Source: JAWPNA01 sp045402695 (GTDB lineage Bacteria > Acidobacteriota > Polarisedimenticolia > JACPZX01 > DASXTC01). Taken from it: DNA of 14,872 bases. The notes below the pieces were generated by a model. That model worked only from the letters and a program-made list of their open reading frames with translations. It ran no database searches and was not told where the DNA came from. Shown here in pieces: positions 7,066 through 13,851 of this stretch. Both the position numbers and the translations under genes were made by a program. The DNA lies in NCBI GenBank assembly GCA_045402695.1, contig JAWPNA010000441.1, forward strand, positions 1-14,872. The letters run 5' to 3'. Position 1 is the first letter of the stretch. Every line of letters starts with the position of its first letter.

Positions 7066-8297
7066 GAATCGCCTACGTCGTTTCGCTGTTTCCGAAGCTG
7101 TCGGAGACCTTCATCCTGCGCGAGATCCTCGAGCTGAAAAACCGCGGGCACGAGATCACGATCGTCTCGCTGAAGCATGACGCGGAGCCCATCGTGCACG
7201 AGGAGGCGCGCGCCCTGGTTGCTCAGACGCTCTATCCCGATTCCGCGTGGCGGATCGCGGGCGCCGTGCTGTACTACATGATGACGCGGCCGGTCGTGCT
7301 GCTGTCGATCGTGGGCCGTGTAGCGGGCGAACACACCGGGCATCCCTCGGCCCTGCTCAAGAGCCTGGCTCTGATCCCCGAGACGCTTCACGTCTCGCGC
7401 AAGCTGCGCGAGCGCGGCGTGGAACGACTGCATGCCCACTGGGCCACCTACCCGGCGCTCGCGGCCTGGATCATCTCCCGGCTGGAAAAGATCCCTTACA
7501 GCGTCACGGGCCACGCCCATGATCTCTTCCTTCCGAACCCGATGCTGGCGACGAAGGTGCGCGACGCCGATTTCTTCGCGACGATCTCGGAGTTCAACCG
7601 CGCCCTCCTGATCCAGAAATGCGGTCCGGAGGCGCTGCGCAAGCTGAGGCTGGTGCGGTGCGGCCTTCCACTCGGAGAGTTCCCCTTCTCGCCGGCGCGG
7701 CCGGCGCACGATCCACCTCTGATCGTCTCGGTGGGAAGGCTCGTGGACTACAAGGGGTTCGACGTGCTGCTGCGGGCCTGCGCGCGCCTGAAGCAGAGAG
7801 GGCGGCGGCTGCGCTGCACCATACTGGGCGACGGGCCCGAGCGCGCCCGGCTCGAGGCCTTGCGGAACCGTCTGGCGCTGCGGGATTGCGTCACGCTGGG
7901 CGGAGAGCGCAAGCAGAACGAGGTGGCGCGGCTGGTGGCGGCCGCGGATCTGTTCGTGCTGGCGAGCGTCCCGGGCCATGATGGACAGCAGGACGGCATC
8001 CCGATCGTCCTGACGGAAGCCATGGCGCTGGGAGTGCCTGTGGTCTCAACCAAGCTCTCGGGCATCCCGGAACTGGTGCAGGACAACCGCACCGGGCTTC
8101 TCGTGGCTCCGGGAGACGGCGAGCACCTGGCGTCCGCCATCGAGCGGATGCTGGGCGACCCGGAGCTGGCGGAGAGGCTCCGGCGCGCGGCGCGGGATCT
8201 GATCGAGAAGGAGTTCGACCTGAAACACTCGGTGGACCAGCTCTGCGACGAGTTCGCGCGGAGCGTCCCTCGGACGAGAGACGGGCGCCGCGCATGA
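7062..8297 (+). CDS. GT4-family glycosyltransferase (fourth; WcaL/exopolysaccharide type)
   Basis: This 411-aa GT-B enzyme starts at a GTG preceded by GGTGGAG (7050-7056), a good ribosome site. The N-terminus MRIAYVVSLFPKLSETFILREI (1-22) is characteristic of a GT4 subgroup common in exopolysaccharide and colanic-acid-type loci. So is HAHWATYPALAAW (124-136). The donor domain shows LIVSVGRLVDYKGFD (220-234) with R226 and K231, CTILGDGPER (252-261), and the acidic motif D311-x7-E319 in DGIPIVLTEA. Asp in place of the first Glu is common in this subgroup. Length is normal and no motif is missing. It is separated from the kinase fusion by 13 nt, and its stop overlaps the next ATG (ATGA). It probably transfers a hexose to the growing lipid-linked oligosaccharide. 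The sugar is unknown. Confidence 0.92.
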   Translation: MRIAYVVSLFPKLSETFILREILELKNRGHEITIVSLKHDAEPIVHEEARALVAQTLYPDSAWRIAGAVLYYMMTRPVVLLSIVGRVAGEHTGHPSALLKSLALIPETLHVSRKLRERGVERLHAHWATYPALAAWIISRLEKIPYSVTGHAHDLFLPNPMLATKVRDADFFATISEFNRALLIQKCGPEALRKLRLVRCGLPLGEFPFSPARPAHDPPLIVSVGRLVDYKGFDVLLRACARLKQRGRRLRCTILGDGPERARLEALRNRLALRDCVTLGGERKQNEVARLVAAADLFVLASVPGHDGQQDGIPIVLTEAMALGVPVVSTKLSGIPELVQDNRTGLLVAPGDGEHLASAIERMLGDPELAERLRRAARDLIEKEFDLKHSVDQLCDEFARSVPRTRDGRRA

Positions 8298-9451
8298 CGA
8301 TCCTGTTCTGGGCCCTGGTCGGGCTCATCGCCTACGCCTACGCCGGTTACCCGCTCCTGATCATGGCGCTGTCGCGAACGGTGCGCCCGCGCCCGGCTCC
8401 CCGGATCCTGGGTGAAGCCGATTGGCCCTCCGTGTCGATCCTGATCCCCGCCTACAACGAGGAGCGGATCATTACGGCCAAGATCGAGAACGCGCTGCGG
8501 GCGGATTATCCGGCGGGCAGGAAGGAGATCATCGTGGCCTCGGAATCGGACGACGGCACCGACGCCATCGCCGCCCGGTATGAGGGGAGGGGGGTGAGGG
8601 TCCTGCCGTCCGGCGTGCGCCGCGGGAAAGTGGCCAACCTGAACCGTGCCGTCCCCCACGCGACGGGCGAGATCCTCGTCTTCACCGACGCCAACGCGAT
8701 GTTCTCGCCCGGTGCGCTGCGCATGCTGGTACGGCACTTCGCCGACCCGCGCGTCGGCTCGGTCTCGGGCCGGCTGGCCTACCGTCCGGCGGGCGAGGCA
8801 TCCTCGGCCTACGGCGAGGAGACCTACTGGGATTTCGAGATGATGATGAAGCGTGCCTCCAGCAGGCTCGGGTCGCTGCCGGGAGCCAACGGCTCCCTGT
8901 TCGCGCTGAGGCGCGGTTTGCACCGGCCGATGTCGGAGACGCGCGGCGACGATTTCGAGCTTCCGATCCGGGCCATCCTGCAGGGTTACGATTCTATCCT
9001 GGAGCCGGAGGCGGTCAGCGAGGAGGAGCCTTCGCCCACGTACCTTGACGAATACCGCCGCAAGGTCAGGATCATCAACCACATGGTGGTCAGCGCGCTG
9101 ATGCTCCTTCGCGAGGCGTGGGCCGGACGCAGGTGGCTGCTTGCCCTCCAGCTCGTGTCGCACAAACTCAACCGCTGGGCGGTGCCCTTCTGGCTGCTTG
9201 CCCTCCTGCCGATAAGTCTCTACCTTTGGCCGCGCGGGATTGTCTACCAGGTAGCCGCGGTGGTGCAGGTCTTGTTCTACCTGCTCGCGCTCGCGGGGCT
9301 TCTGGCTCAGACACTGGGATCGGGAGCGCCGCGCCTTCTGGCGCTTCCGCTCTACTTCGTCGTCGTGAACTCGGCCGCGTTCGCTGGGATCGTGTCCCGG
9401 GCCGCGGGTCGGGAGGTCACGTGGCACAAGAGAGTTGACCGGACGGCGTGA
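8294..9451 (+). CDS. Membrane-anchored GT2-family glycosyltransferase
   Basis: This 385-aa protein has an N-terminal membrane helix (about 3-26), a cytoplasmic GT-A domain and three C-terminal helices (about 296-315, 320-340, 347-367). GT2 landmarks are VSILIPAYNEE (47-57), EIIVASESDDGTD (78-90), the metal-binding TDAN (131-134; the D-x-D site reads D-A-N), LPGANGSLFALRR (195-207) and the catalytic-base region GDDFELPIR (218-226). YRRKVRIIN (254-262) takes the place of the Q/RxxRW motif of processive synthases. This arrangement is usual for single-addition or EPS-type GT2 enzymes. It acts at the inner face of the cytoplasmic membrane with an inverting mechanism. Its ATG overlaps the previous stop, and its stop overlaps the next GTG. 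The call is firm, but specificity is unknown. Confidence 0.92.
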   Translation: MTILFWALVGLIAYAYAGYPLLIMALSRTVRPRPAPRILGEADWPSVSILIPAYNEERIITAKIENALRADYPAGRKEIIVASESDDGTDAIAARYEGRGVRVLPSGVRRGKVANLNRAVPHATGEILVFTDANAMFSPGALRMLVRHFADPRVGSVSGRLAYRPAGEASSAYGEETYWDFEMMMKRASSRLGSLPGANGSLFALRRGLHRPMSETRGDDFELPIRAILQGYDSILEPEAVSEEEPSPTYLDEYRRKVRIINHMVVSALMLLREAWAGRRWLLALQLVSHKLNRWAVPFWLLALLPISLYLWPRGIVYQVAAVVQVLFYLLALAGLLAQTLGSGAPRLLALPLYFVVVNSAAFAGIVSRAAGREVTWHKRVDRTA

Positions 9452-10554
9452 GGCCTGACAGGGCCATGAGGTTCGATCCGATGGAACCAGCGGGCGGGGC
9501 GCTGCGCGCAGAAAGGGAGCGGCGGGACTTGGGCTTCAAGGCGCTTCAACGAATCACGGTTGCGGTTCGCTCCCGGATTGACCTGCACCGCGTGCTCGAT
9601 TCGCTGGTCACGGATGCGGGCCGCTTCCTCGACCTCACCTTGTGCTCGCTCGCGAGGTGGGACGTCTCGGGGGATCACCTGGCCTTTTCCCACGAATTCC
9701 GCCGCGATCACAGCGGGGCTCCCGCGGTGACCATCCAGGGACGTCGGCTGACGCCGGGCGCGGATCCGGAGGTCAGGCGTTTCGAAGAGCTCCTGTTTGT
9801 CGAGCACAGACCCTTCATCACCGGCGGCCGGCGTCCCGGCGCGGCCGGGAGCGCCCCGGAGGAGCTCGACGCGCTTCCAGCACCGCTCCTTCCTCTCTCG
9901 CGTCTGTCGGCCGTCGTGGCCCCCATGCTGGCGGACCAGAGAGTCACGGGCATTCTCGTGGCGGCGCGGCATGCTCAGCTTCCGGCCTGGTCGGACGAAG
10001 AGATCGAGTTTCTGCGCACCGCGGCCGACATCGCCGCGGTGGCGGTCCACCACGCCGCGATGCGATCCCACATCAGAACGCTTTCGGCCGTGGCCGCCAA
10101 GCTCAACTCCCACGTTGATCTGGCCACACTGCTGCGCCGCCTGACGGAGGCGGCGATGATCGTCACCCAGTCAACCATGGGCGTATCGGGGCTCCGTGAG
10201 GGCGACGAGATGGTCTGCCGGGAGATGCGCCGCCAGGGCCGGTGGGATTGCATCGATGTCCGGTTCACGCGCGACCGAGGCCTGCCGGGCTGGGCCTGGA
10301 CCAACCGTGTCCCGTGCATCGCCAACGACGCGGCGGCCGACAGGCGCGCCGATTCCGGGCTGATCGCCCAGTACGGCGTCCATTCGGCGCTCACCGTGCC
10401 GATCGTGGATGCGGACGGGGAAGTCCTGGGGTTCTTCGAGCTGCAGAACAAGGCAGCCGGCATTCCCTACGATGACGAGGACGTTCACCTTGCCTCGGCT
10501 CTCGCGCACCACGCGGCGGTGGCTCTCAACGGGCGGGACCTCTCCGAACGTTGA
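9448..10554 (+). CDS. Tandem GAF-domain protein without an output domain
   Basis: This 368-aa protein starts at a GTG overlapping the upstream stop (GTGA). An ATG at 9466 in the same frame is an alternative. Two GAF-like repeats fill the protein. The first is about residues 43-203, with LHRVLDSLV at its start and VVAPMLADQRVTGILVAAR in its core. The second is about 223-363, with LATLLRRLTEAAM, GLPGWAWTNRVPCIAND (278-294), SALTVPIVDADGEVLGFFEL (313-332) and a closing helix LASALAHHAAVALNGR. GAF domains bind small molecules or mediate dimerisation and normally feed a kinase, cyclase or DNA-binding output. None is present here, and the next frame downstream is unrelated. It may act in trans on a partner, or be the remnant of a larger sensor. 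No membrane segment or signal peptide is visible, so it should be cytoplasmic. Confidence 0.82.
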   Translation: MRPDRAMRFDPMEPAGGALRAERERRDLGFKALQRITVAVRSRIDLHRVLDSLVTDAGRFLDLTLCSLARWDVSGDHLAFSHEFRRDHSGAPAVTIQGRRLTPGADPEVRRFEELLFVEHRPFITGGRRPGAAGSAPEELDALPAPLLPLSRLSAVVAPMLADQRVTGILVAARHAQLPAWSDEEIEFLRTAADIAAVAVHHAAMRSHIRTLSAVAAKLNSHVDLATLLRRLTEAAMIVTQSTMGVSGLREGDEMVCREMRRQGRWDCIDVRFTRDRGLPGWAWTNRVPCIANDAAADRRADSGLIAQYGVHSALTVPIVDADGEVLGFFELQNKAAGIPYDDEDVHLASALAHHAAVALNGRDLSER

Positions 10555-10601
10555 CATTCCCTCCACTTGCCTCGCCTCGCACGCGGCACCATGCTTCCCT
10601 C

Positions 10602-11387
10602 GTGAAAAAGCAGGCCGGCCACAAGACGGGGAAGTCGCGCGAGCCCCGATACAACCACCTCGTGGAGCTGCTGGACGGCGCAGCCTCGCTTCGGATGGCG
10701 ATCCGCCAGGCGGAGACAGTGCTCACGCGCCCCGACCTGGGCGTACAGGACCGCGAGCTTCTGGAGTCGGTGCTGGAGGCCTCGCGCGAGCGGCTCGACC
10801 ACATCGCCTCGGCGCTCAAGGCGGGCGAGGCGCAGGTCGTGGAGCTGCAGGGGGAGGCCGCCCAGGCTGAGACACACGAGTGGTCGGAGGCCGAGCTGCT
10901 CGACGCGGGCCGGAAGGTGAGCGAGGGGTCCGAGGACGCCGAGCAGGGTGCCGTGCGCGCAATCGAGCGGCTGGGGCGATCCCTGAAGGTCGGCGCCCGC
11001 GGGACGATCGAGCCGTTCCTGGCGCACTCCTCCGCCCTCCTGCGGGCGGCATCGATGAAGGTGCTGGTGCTGCACTGGGGCCTGCGGGAGTACGCCGACC
11101 GGATCCGCTGGGCGCTGGCGGCCGACGAGGAGCCCGAGTGCCGCAGAGCGGCGGCGCTCTGTCTTGGAAGTCTGTACGAAGGGACGCGCGATCCGGCCAT
11201 CGGCCGCGAGCTGGTCGCCGCTCTCAGGCGCGAAGGGGAGGAGGAGGACGTGCGGTGGGCCTCGTACTACGCGCTGCTGGGCGTGGAGGGGCGCAACCAT
11301 GCCCGCCGTCCGCTGCCCATCGGCGGCTTCAGTCTGCCGCGCGACGTCGATCCCGAGATCGTGGCGCGGTATGCGGAGCGGGCCTGA
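10602..11387 (+). CDS. HEAT-repeat-like helical protein of unknown function
   Basis: From the GTG at 10602 the protein is 261 aa. A TTG at 10551 overlapping the upstream stop (TTGA) is open in the same frame. It would add 17 residues rich in Pro, Ser and His that look non-coding, so I prefer the GTG, although neither has a clear ribosome site. The first 15 residues are Lys/Arg-rich. Residues 45-100 are charged and probably helical, perhaps a coiled coil. Residues 135-230 show paired helices with HEAT-like spacing, such as SALLRAASMKVLVLHWG, EPECRRAAALCLGSLYEG and EEEDVRWASYYALLGVEG. This suggests a scaffold for protein-protein contacts. I do not recognise a specific family. It is the last gene of the operon and converges with a small minus-strand gene 5 nt away, with no clear terminator between them. 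Confidence 0.68.
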   Translation: MKKQAGHKTGKSREPRYNHLVELLDGAASLRMAIRQAETVLTRPDLGVQDRELLESVLEASRERLDHIASALKAGEAQVVELQGEAAQAETHEWSEAELLDAGRKVSEGSEDAEQGAVRAIERLGRSLKVGARGTIEPFLAHSSALLRAASMKVLVLHWGLREYADRIRWALAADEEPECRRAAALCLGSLYEGTRDPAIGRELVAALRREGEEEDVRWASYYALLGVEGRNHARRPLPIGGFSLPRDVDPEIVARYAERA

Positions 11388-11392
11388 CGAGG

Positions 11393-11671
11393 CTACCCTT
11401 GCGCAGGGAACCGGCGCCTGCCTTCCACGCAATCGAGCAGGTACTGCATCCGCTCGCGATCGGGCCGGCCGCCTCCGGTCTCGGCGCACCGTCTCAGCTC
11501 CCAGTAGGCTTCCACCACGATGCGGGTCTGATGCCCGGCCAGGATGCGATCGGTGGATCCGGCGAGGCGGATCGCCCTCAGGGCGGCGTCGCAGCCGTCG
11601 AGTGACCCTTCCAGGTAGCCGCGAATGATTTCCGCGACTTGCTCGGGCCTGATGATCCGATCGATGAGCAT
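11393..11671 (-). CDS. Small hypothetical protein, minus strand
   Basis: The ATG at 11671 gives 92 aa. In-frame ATGs at 11707 and 11728 would lengthen it, but they add residues without clear coding character and have no ribosome site. The chosen start has only a weak AGG about 6 nt upstream. The sequence looks like a real soluble helical protein: LIDRIIRPEQVAEIIRGYL (2-20), then LDGCDAALRAIRLAGSTDR, then TRIVVEAYWELRRCAE, and a basic tail. It has two cysteines that could be coincidental. I do not recognise the family and see no membrane segment or metal motif. It is read against its neighbours, facing the SIS gene divergently and the HEAT-like gene convergently. Confidence 0.6.
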   Translation of the reverse strand: MLIDRIIRPEQVAEIIRGYLEGSLDGCDAALRAIRLAGSTDRILAGHQTRIVVEAYWELRRCAETGGGRPDRERMQYLLDCVEGRRRFPAQG

Positions 11672-11682
11672 GAGACGCCTGC

Positions 11683-11691
11683 ATTGTAGCA
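11683..11691 (-). promoter_or_regulatory. Possible extended -10 for the small minus-strand gene
   Basis: The minus strand reads TGC-TACAAT (11691-11683), a good extended -10. No recognisable -35 lies 16-18 nt upstream. Transcription would begin near 11676, only about 5 nt before the ATG at 11671. If used, the mRNA would be nearly leaderless and the longer start choices would be excluded. Confidence 0.3.
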
Positions 11692-11706
11692 CCAGCGCGT
11701 TGGCCA

Positions 11707-11735
11707 TTGACCGCGATCCGCGCCGCACCTATACT
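11707..11735 (+). promoter_or_regulatory. Sigma70-type promoter of the SIS-domain gene
   Basis: TTGACC (11707-11712) and TATACT (11730-11735) are separated by exactly 17 nt, which is the best housekeeping-type promoter in the window. Transcription should start near 11742. That gives a leader of about 23 nt that includes GGGAG (11752-11756), placed 8 nt before the ATG at 11765. The match supports ATG 11765 over the upstream GTG at 11744. Confidence 0.7.
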
Positions 11736-11764
11736 TTTCGACTGTGCGTGCGGGAGAATCCGGC

Positions 11765-12364
11765 ATGGAATTCAAGCAGCGGACCAAGGACTACTTCGAC
11801 GCCACCAGCGCGACGCTGCGGAAGATCCCCGTGGAGGTGGTTGACAGGATCTACGGCATCCTGTGCGCGGCGTACGTGCAGGACCGGCAGGTGATCCTGA
11901 TGGGCAACGGAGGGTCGGCCGCCCTGGCATCCCACTTCGCCGTGGATCTGGGCAAGGGGACGGTGGCGCAGGGGCGCCGCAGGTTCCGCGTGCTGTCGAT
12001 CGTGGACAACACGCCGGTGATGACCGCCTACGCGAACGACTTCTCTTACGCCGACGTCTTCGCGGAGCAGATCAAGACGCTGGCGAAGCCGGGCGACGTC
12101 GTGCTCGGCATCTCGGGCAGCGGCAATTCCCCCAACGTGCTCAACGGCCTGATGGCGGCGCGCGAGGCAGGTGCCACCACGCTCGTGCTGACGGGCTACA
12201 GGGGCGGCAAAGCGGTCGACCTGGCCGATGTCACGCTGGTGGTTCCCTCCGACGACATGCAGCACATCGAGGACTGTCACCTGATGCTGACTCACCTCTA
12301 CATGCAGGCGATGTGCGCCTTCGTGCGGGAGTCCCCCGTAATCACCGCAGCGACCGCCCGCTGA
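11765..12364 (+). CDS. SIS-domain isomerase, GmhA (phosphoheptose isomerase)-like
   Basis: This 199-aa protein matches the GmhA branch of the SIS family in length and motifs. These are VILMGNGGSAALASHFAVDL (43-62), TAYANDFSYADVFAEQI (87-103), LGISGSGNSPNVLN (114-127), LTGYRGGKAVDLAD (142-155), and a C-terminal IEDCHLMLTH (168-177). GmhA converts sedoheptulose 7-phosphate to D-glycero-heptose 7-phosphate, the first step to ADP- or GDP-heptose. H177 aligns with the catalytic H180 of E. coli GmhA. The position of catalytic E65 is D61 here, as I recall from related SIS proteins in polysaccharide loci, so the exact substrate is uncertain. The ATG at 11765 has a strong GGGAG site. An upstream in-frame GTG at 11744 is less likely. 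No other heptose-pathway gene is in the window. It could instead act on another keto-sugar phosphate. Confidence 0.82.
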   Translation: MEFKQRTKDYFDATSATLRKIPVEVVDRIYGILCAAYVQDRQVILMGNGGSAALASHFAVDLGKGTVAQGRRRFRVLSIVDNTPVMTAYANDFSYADVFAEQIKTLAKPGDVVLGISGSGNSPNVLNGLMAAREAGATTLVLTGYRGGKAVDLADVTLVVPSDDMQHIEDCHLMLTHLYMQAMCAFVRESPVITAATAR

Positions 12365-12391
12365 CGCGCCGCCCCTCGCTGCACGATCCGC

Positions 12392-12429
12392 TTGTCCCAA
12401 CCCATTGACCCGGGTATATTTCGGGACAA
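12392..12429 (+). promoter_or_regulatory. Promoter of the sugar-transferase gene, bracketed by an inverted repeat
   Basis: TTGTCC (12392-12397) and TATATT (12415-12420) are 17 nt apart, placing the start of transcription near 12427. The left arm TTGTCCC (12392-12398) and GGGACAA (12423-12429) are exact reverse complements. They are spaced about 31 bp apart centre to centre, so one arm covers the -35 and the other the start point. A TTGACC (12405-12410) lies between them but has no -10 at a suitable distance. The repeat could be a repressor site or chance. Confidence 0.5.
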
Positions 12430-12443
12430 TCCACGGGAGACCC

Positions 12444-13847
12444 ATGGCAGCTTTCTTCAATGTCCCGATCCGCCGCCAGCAGATTCTGCTGTTTGTCGTG
12501 GATTTCGGCCTGCTCATGCTCACCCTCATGCTCTCCTTCGTCATCGCCCGGTTCGCCCACTTCAACATCCTGTTCGTCCTCGACAAGTTCACCATAGCCT
12601 GCGCCATCTACTTCACCGTCTACTCGGTGGTCTTCTTCGTCGGGCAGCTCTACGACGTGGAGAATCGCTACGAACAGATGCGCTCGCTGCTGTACATCTG
12701 TGGTCTGGTGCTCGCCGCCAACCTGATCATCGGAATGATGTACTACTTCCTGCCGTCGTGGCGGATCGCGCGGCGTGTCATGGCGATCCAGGCGCCTCTC
12801 GCGGCGCTCTTCATCTATCTCTGGCGGCGCGTCCATGGTCTGGTGAGCCGAGGACTGGTCTCGCCGAGGAAGGTGCTGATCGTCGGCGCCGACGAGACCG
12901 TGGCGGCCCTCATCGAGGACCTGCGGGCCGGCTACGCGCCCGAGTTCGCGTTGGCCGGCATCGTGGACGACCACCCGGACAGCGCCGGCAGGGACTTCGG
13001 AGGAGTGCCGGTGCTGGGCCCGAGCACCGCGTTGAAGGAGATCGTGGCGCGCGAGCGGATCGAGATCATCGTTTTCTCGCCGGGCTACAGGGTGGCGGCC
13101 AACGGCCACACGGTGCGCAACGTGCTGGAGCTGAAGGCGCGGGGGGCCAAGGTGTACGAGCTGGCCACCTTCTACATGAGGGTCACGGGCAAGGTGCCGG
13201 TGCGCTACATCGAGGACCAGTGGCTGTTGTTCTCGCAGGACTTCTCGGGCATCGCGCGCGCGGATGAGCGGAACCTGAAACGTCTGCTGGACATCGCCAT
13301 CGCCTCCTCCGCCTTGGTGCTGCTGTCGCCGCTGATGCTGGCCGTCGCAGTGCTCATCAAGCTCACGTCGAGAGGCCCGGTGCTGTACCGGCAGGAACGG
13401 GTCGGCCTCGACAAGAGACCGTACCAGCTTCTCAAGTTCCGCACCATGCGCGTGGGCGCGGAGGAAGGAGGCATGCCCGTCTGGGCGAAGGCGGGAGACG
13501 AGCGCGCCACGTCGGCGGGCCGGGTGATGCGCCGCCTGCGCCTGGACGAGATCCCGCAGTTCATCAATGTCCTGAGCGGCGAGATGAGCGTTATCGGGCC
13601 GCGGCCCGAGAGGCCGTTCTTCGTGGAGACACTCGAGCGCGATATCCCGTATTACAGCCTGCGGTTCTCGGCCAAGCCGGGCCTCACCGGTTGGGCGCAG
13701 GTCAACTACCACTATGGCGCCAGCGTGGAGGACGCCCACACGAAGCTTCAGTACGATCTCTTCTACATCCAGGAGATGTCGCTCTTCCTGGACATGGTCA
13801 TCCTGCTGAAGACGTTCCAGACCGTCCTGTTCCGGCCGGGCTACTGA
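12444..13847 (+). CDS. Polyprenyl-phosphate sugar-1-phosphate transferase, PEP-CTERM/exosortase-associated (EpsB-like) type
   Basis: This 467-aa initiating enzyme is predicted to transfer a sugar 1-phosphate from a nucleotide sugar to undecaprenyl phosphate. It has four N-terminal membrane helices (about 12-34, 47-68, 81-102, 111-127), a Rossmann-like domain (RKVLIVGAD, 142-150), a membrane-embedding helix (281-306) and the bacterial sugar transferase domain. Key stretches are GPVLYRQERVG (311-321), KFRTMRVGAE (331-340), the Asp-Glu dyad D368-E369 in RLDEIPQ (equivalent to the PglC dyad), SVIGPRPERP (382-391) and GLTGWAQVNYHYGASVED (413-430). YELATFYMRVTGKVPV (238-253) is characteristic of the PEP-CTERM-associated subgroup (TIGR03013 as I recall it). 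The ATG at 12444 follows GGGAG (12435-12439). A TTG at 12405 in frame lies upstream of the predicted transcription start and is rejected. Confidence 0.93.
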   Translation: MAAFFNVPIRRQQILLFVVDFGLLMLTLMLSFVIARFAHFNILFVLDKFTIACAIYFTVYSVVFFVGQLYDVENRYEQMRSLLYICGLVLAANLIIGMMYYFLPSWRIARRVMAIQAPLAALFIYLWRRVHGLVSRGLVSPRKVLIVGADETVAALIEDLRAGYAPEFALAGIVDDHPDSAGRDFGGVPVLGPSTALKEIVARERIEIIVFSPGYRVAANGHTVRNVLELKARGAKVYELATFYMRVTGKVPVRYIEDQWLLFSQDFSGIARADERNLKRLLDIAIASSALVLLSPLMLAVAVLIKLTSRGPVLYRQERVGLDKRPYQLLKFRTMRVGAEEGGMPVWAKAGDERATSAGRVMRRLRLDEIPQFINVLSGEMSVIGPRPERPFFVETLERDIPYYSLRFSAKPGLTGWAQVNYHYGASVEDAHTKLQYDLFYIQEMSLFLDMVILLKTFQTVLFRPGY

Positions 13848-13851
13848 CACG

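Noticed and set aside
6516..9427. Long minus-strand open frames opposite the fourth GT4 and the GT2 genes.
   Set aside because: They are low-complexity Arg/Pro/Ser translations with no recognisable domain, mirrored by intact glycosyltransferase genes on the plus strand.
10551..10556. Perfect TTGACA -35 element at the GAF/HEAT gene junction.
   Set aside because: No TATAAT-like hexamer lies 15-19 nt downstream; the sequence there is GC-rich. It is better explained as a stop codon and its neighbouring bases.
11396..11408. CCCT-TGCGC-AGGG stem as a bidirectional terminator between the convergent genes.
   Set aside because: The stem is only four pairs, has no T-run on either strand, and overlaps the coding end of the small gene.
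12405..12443. TTG at 12405 as start of the sugar transferase.
   Set aside because: It lies upstream of the predicted transcription start near 12427, and the ATG at 12444 has a GGGAG ribosome site.
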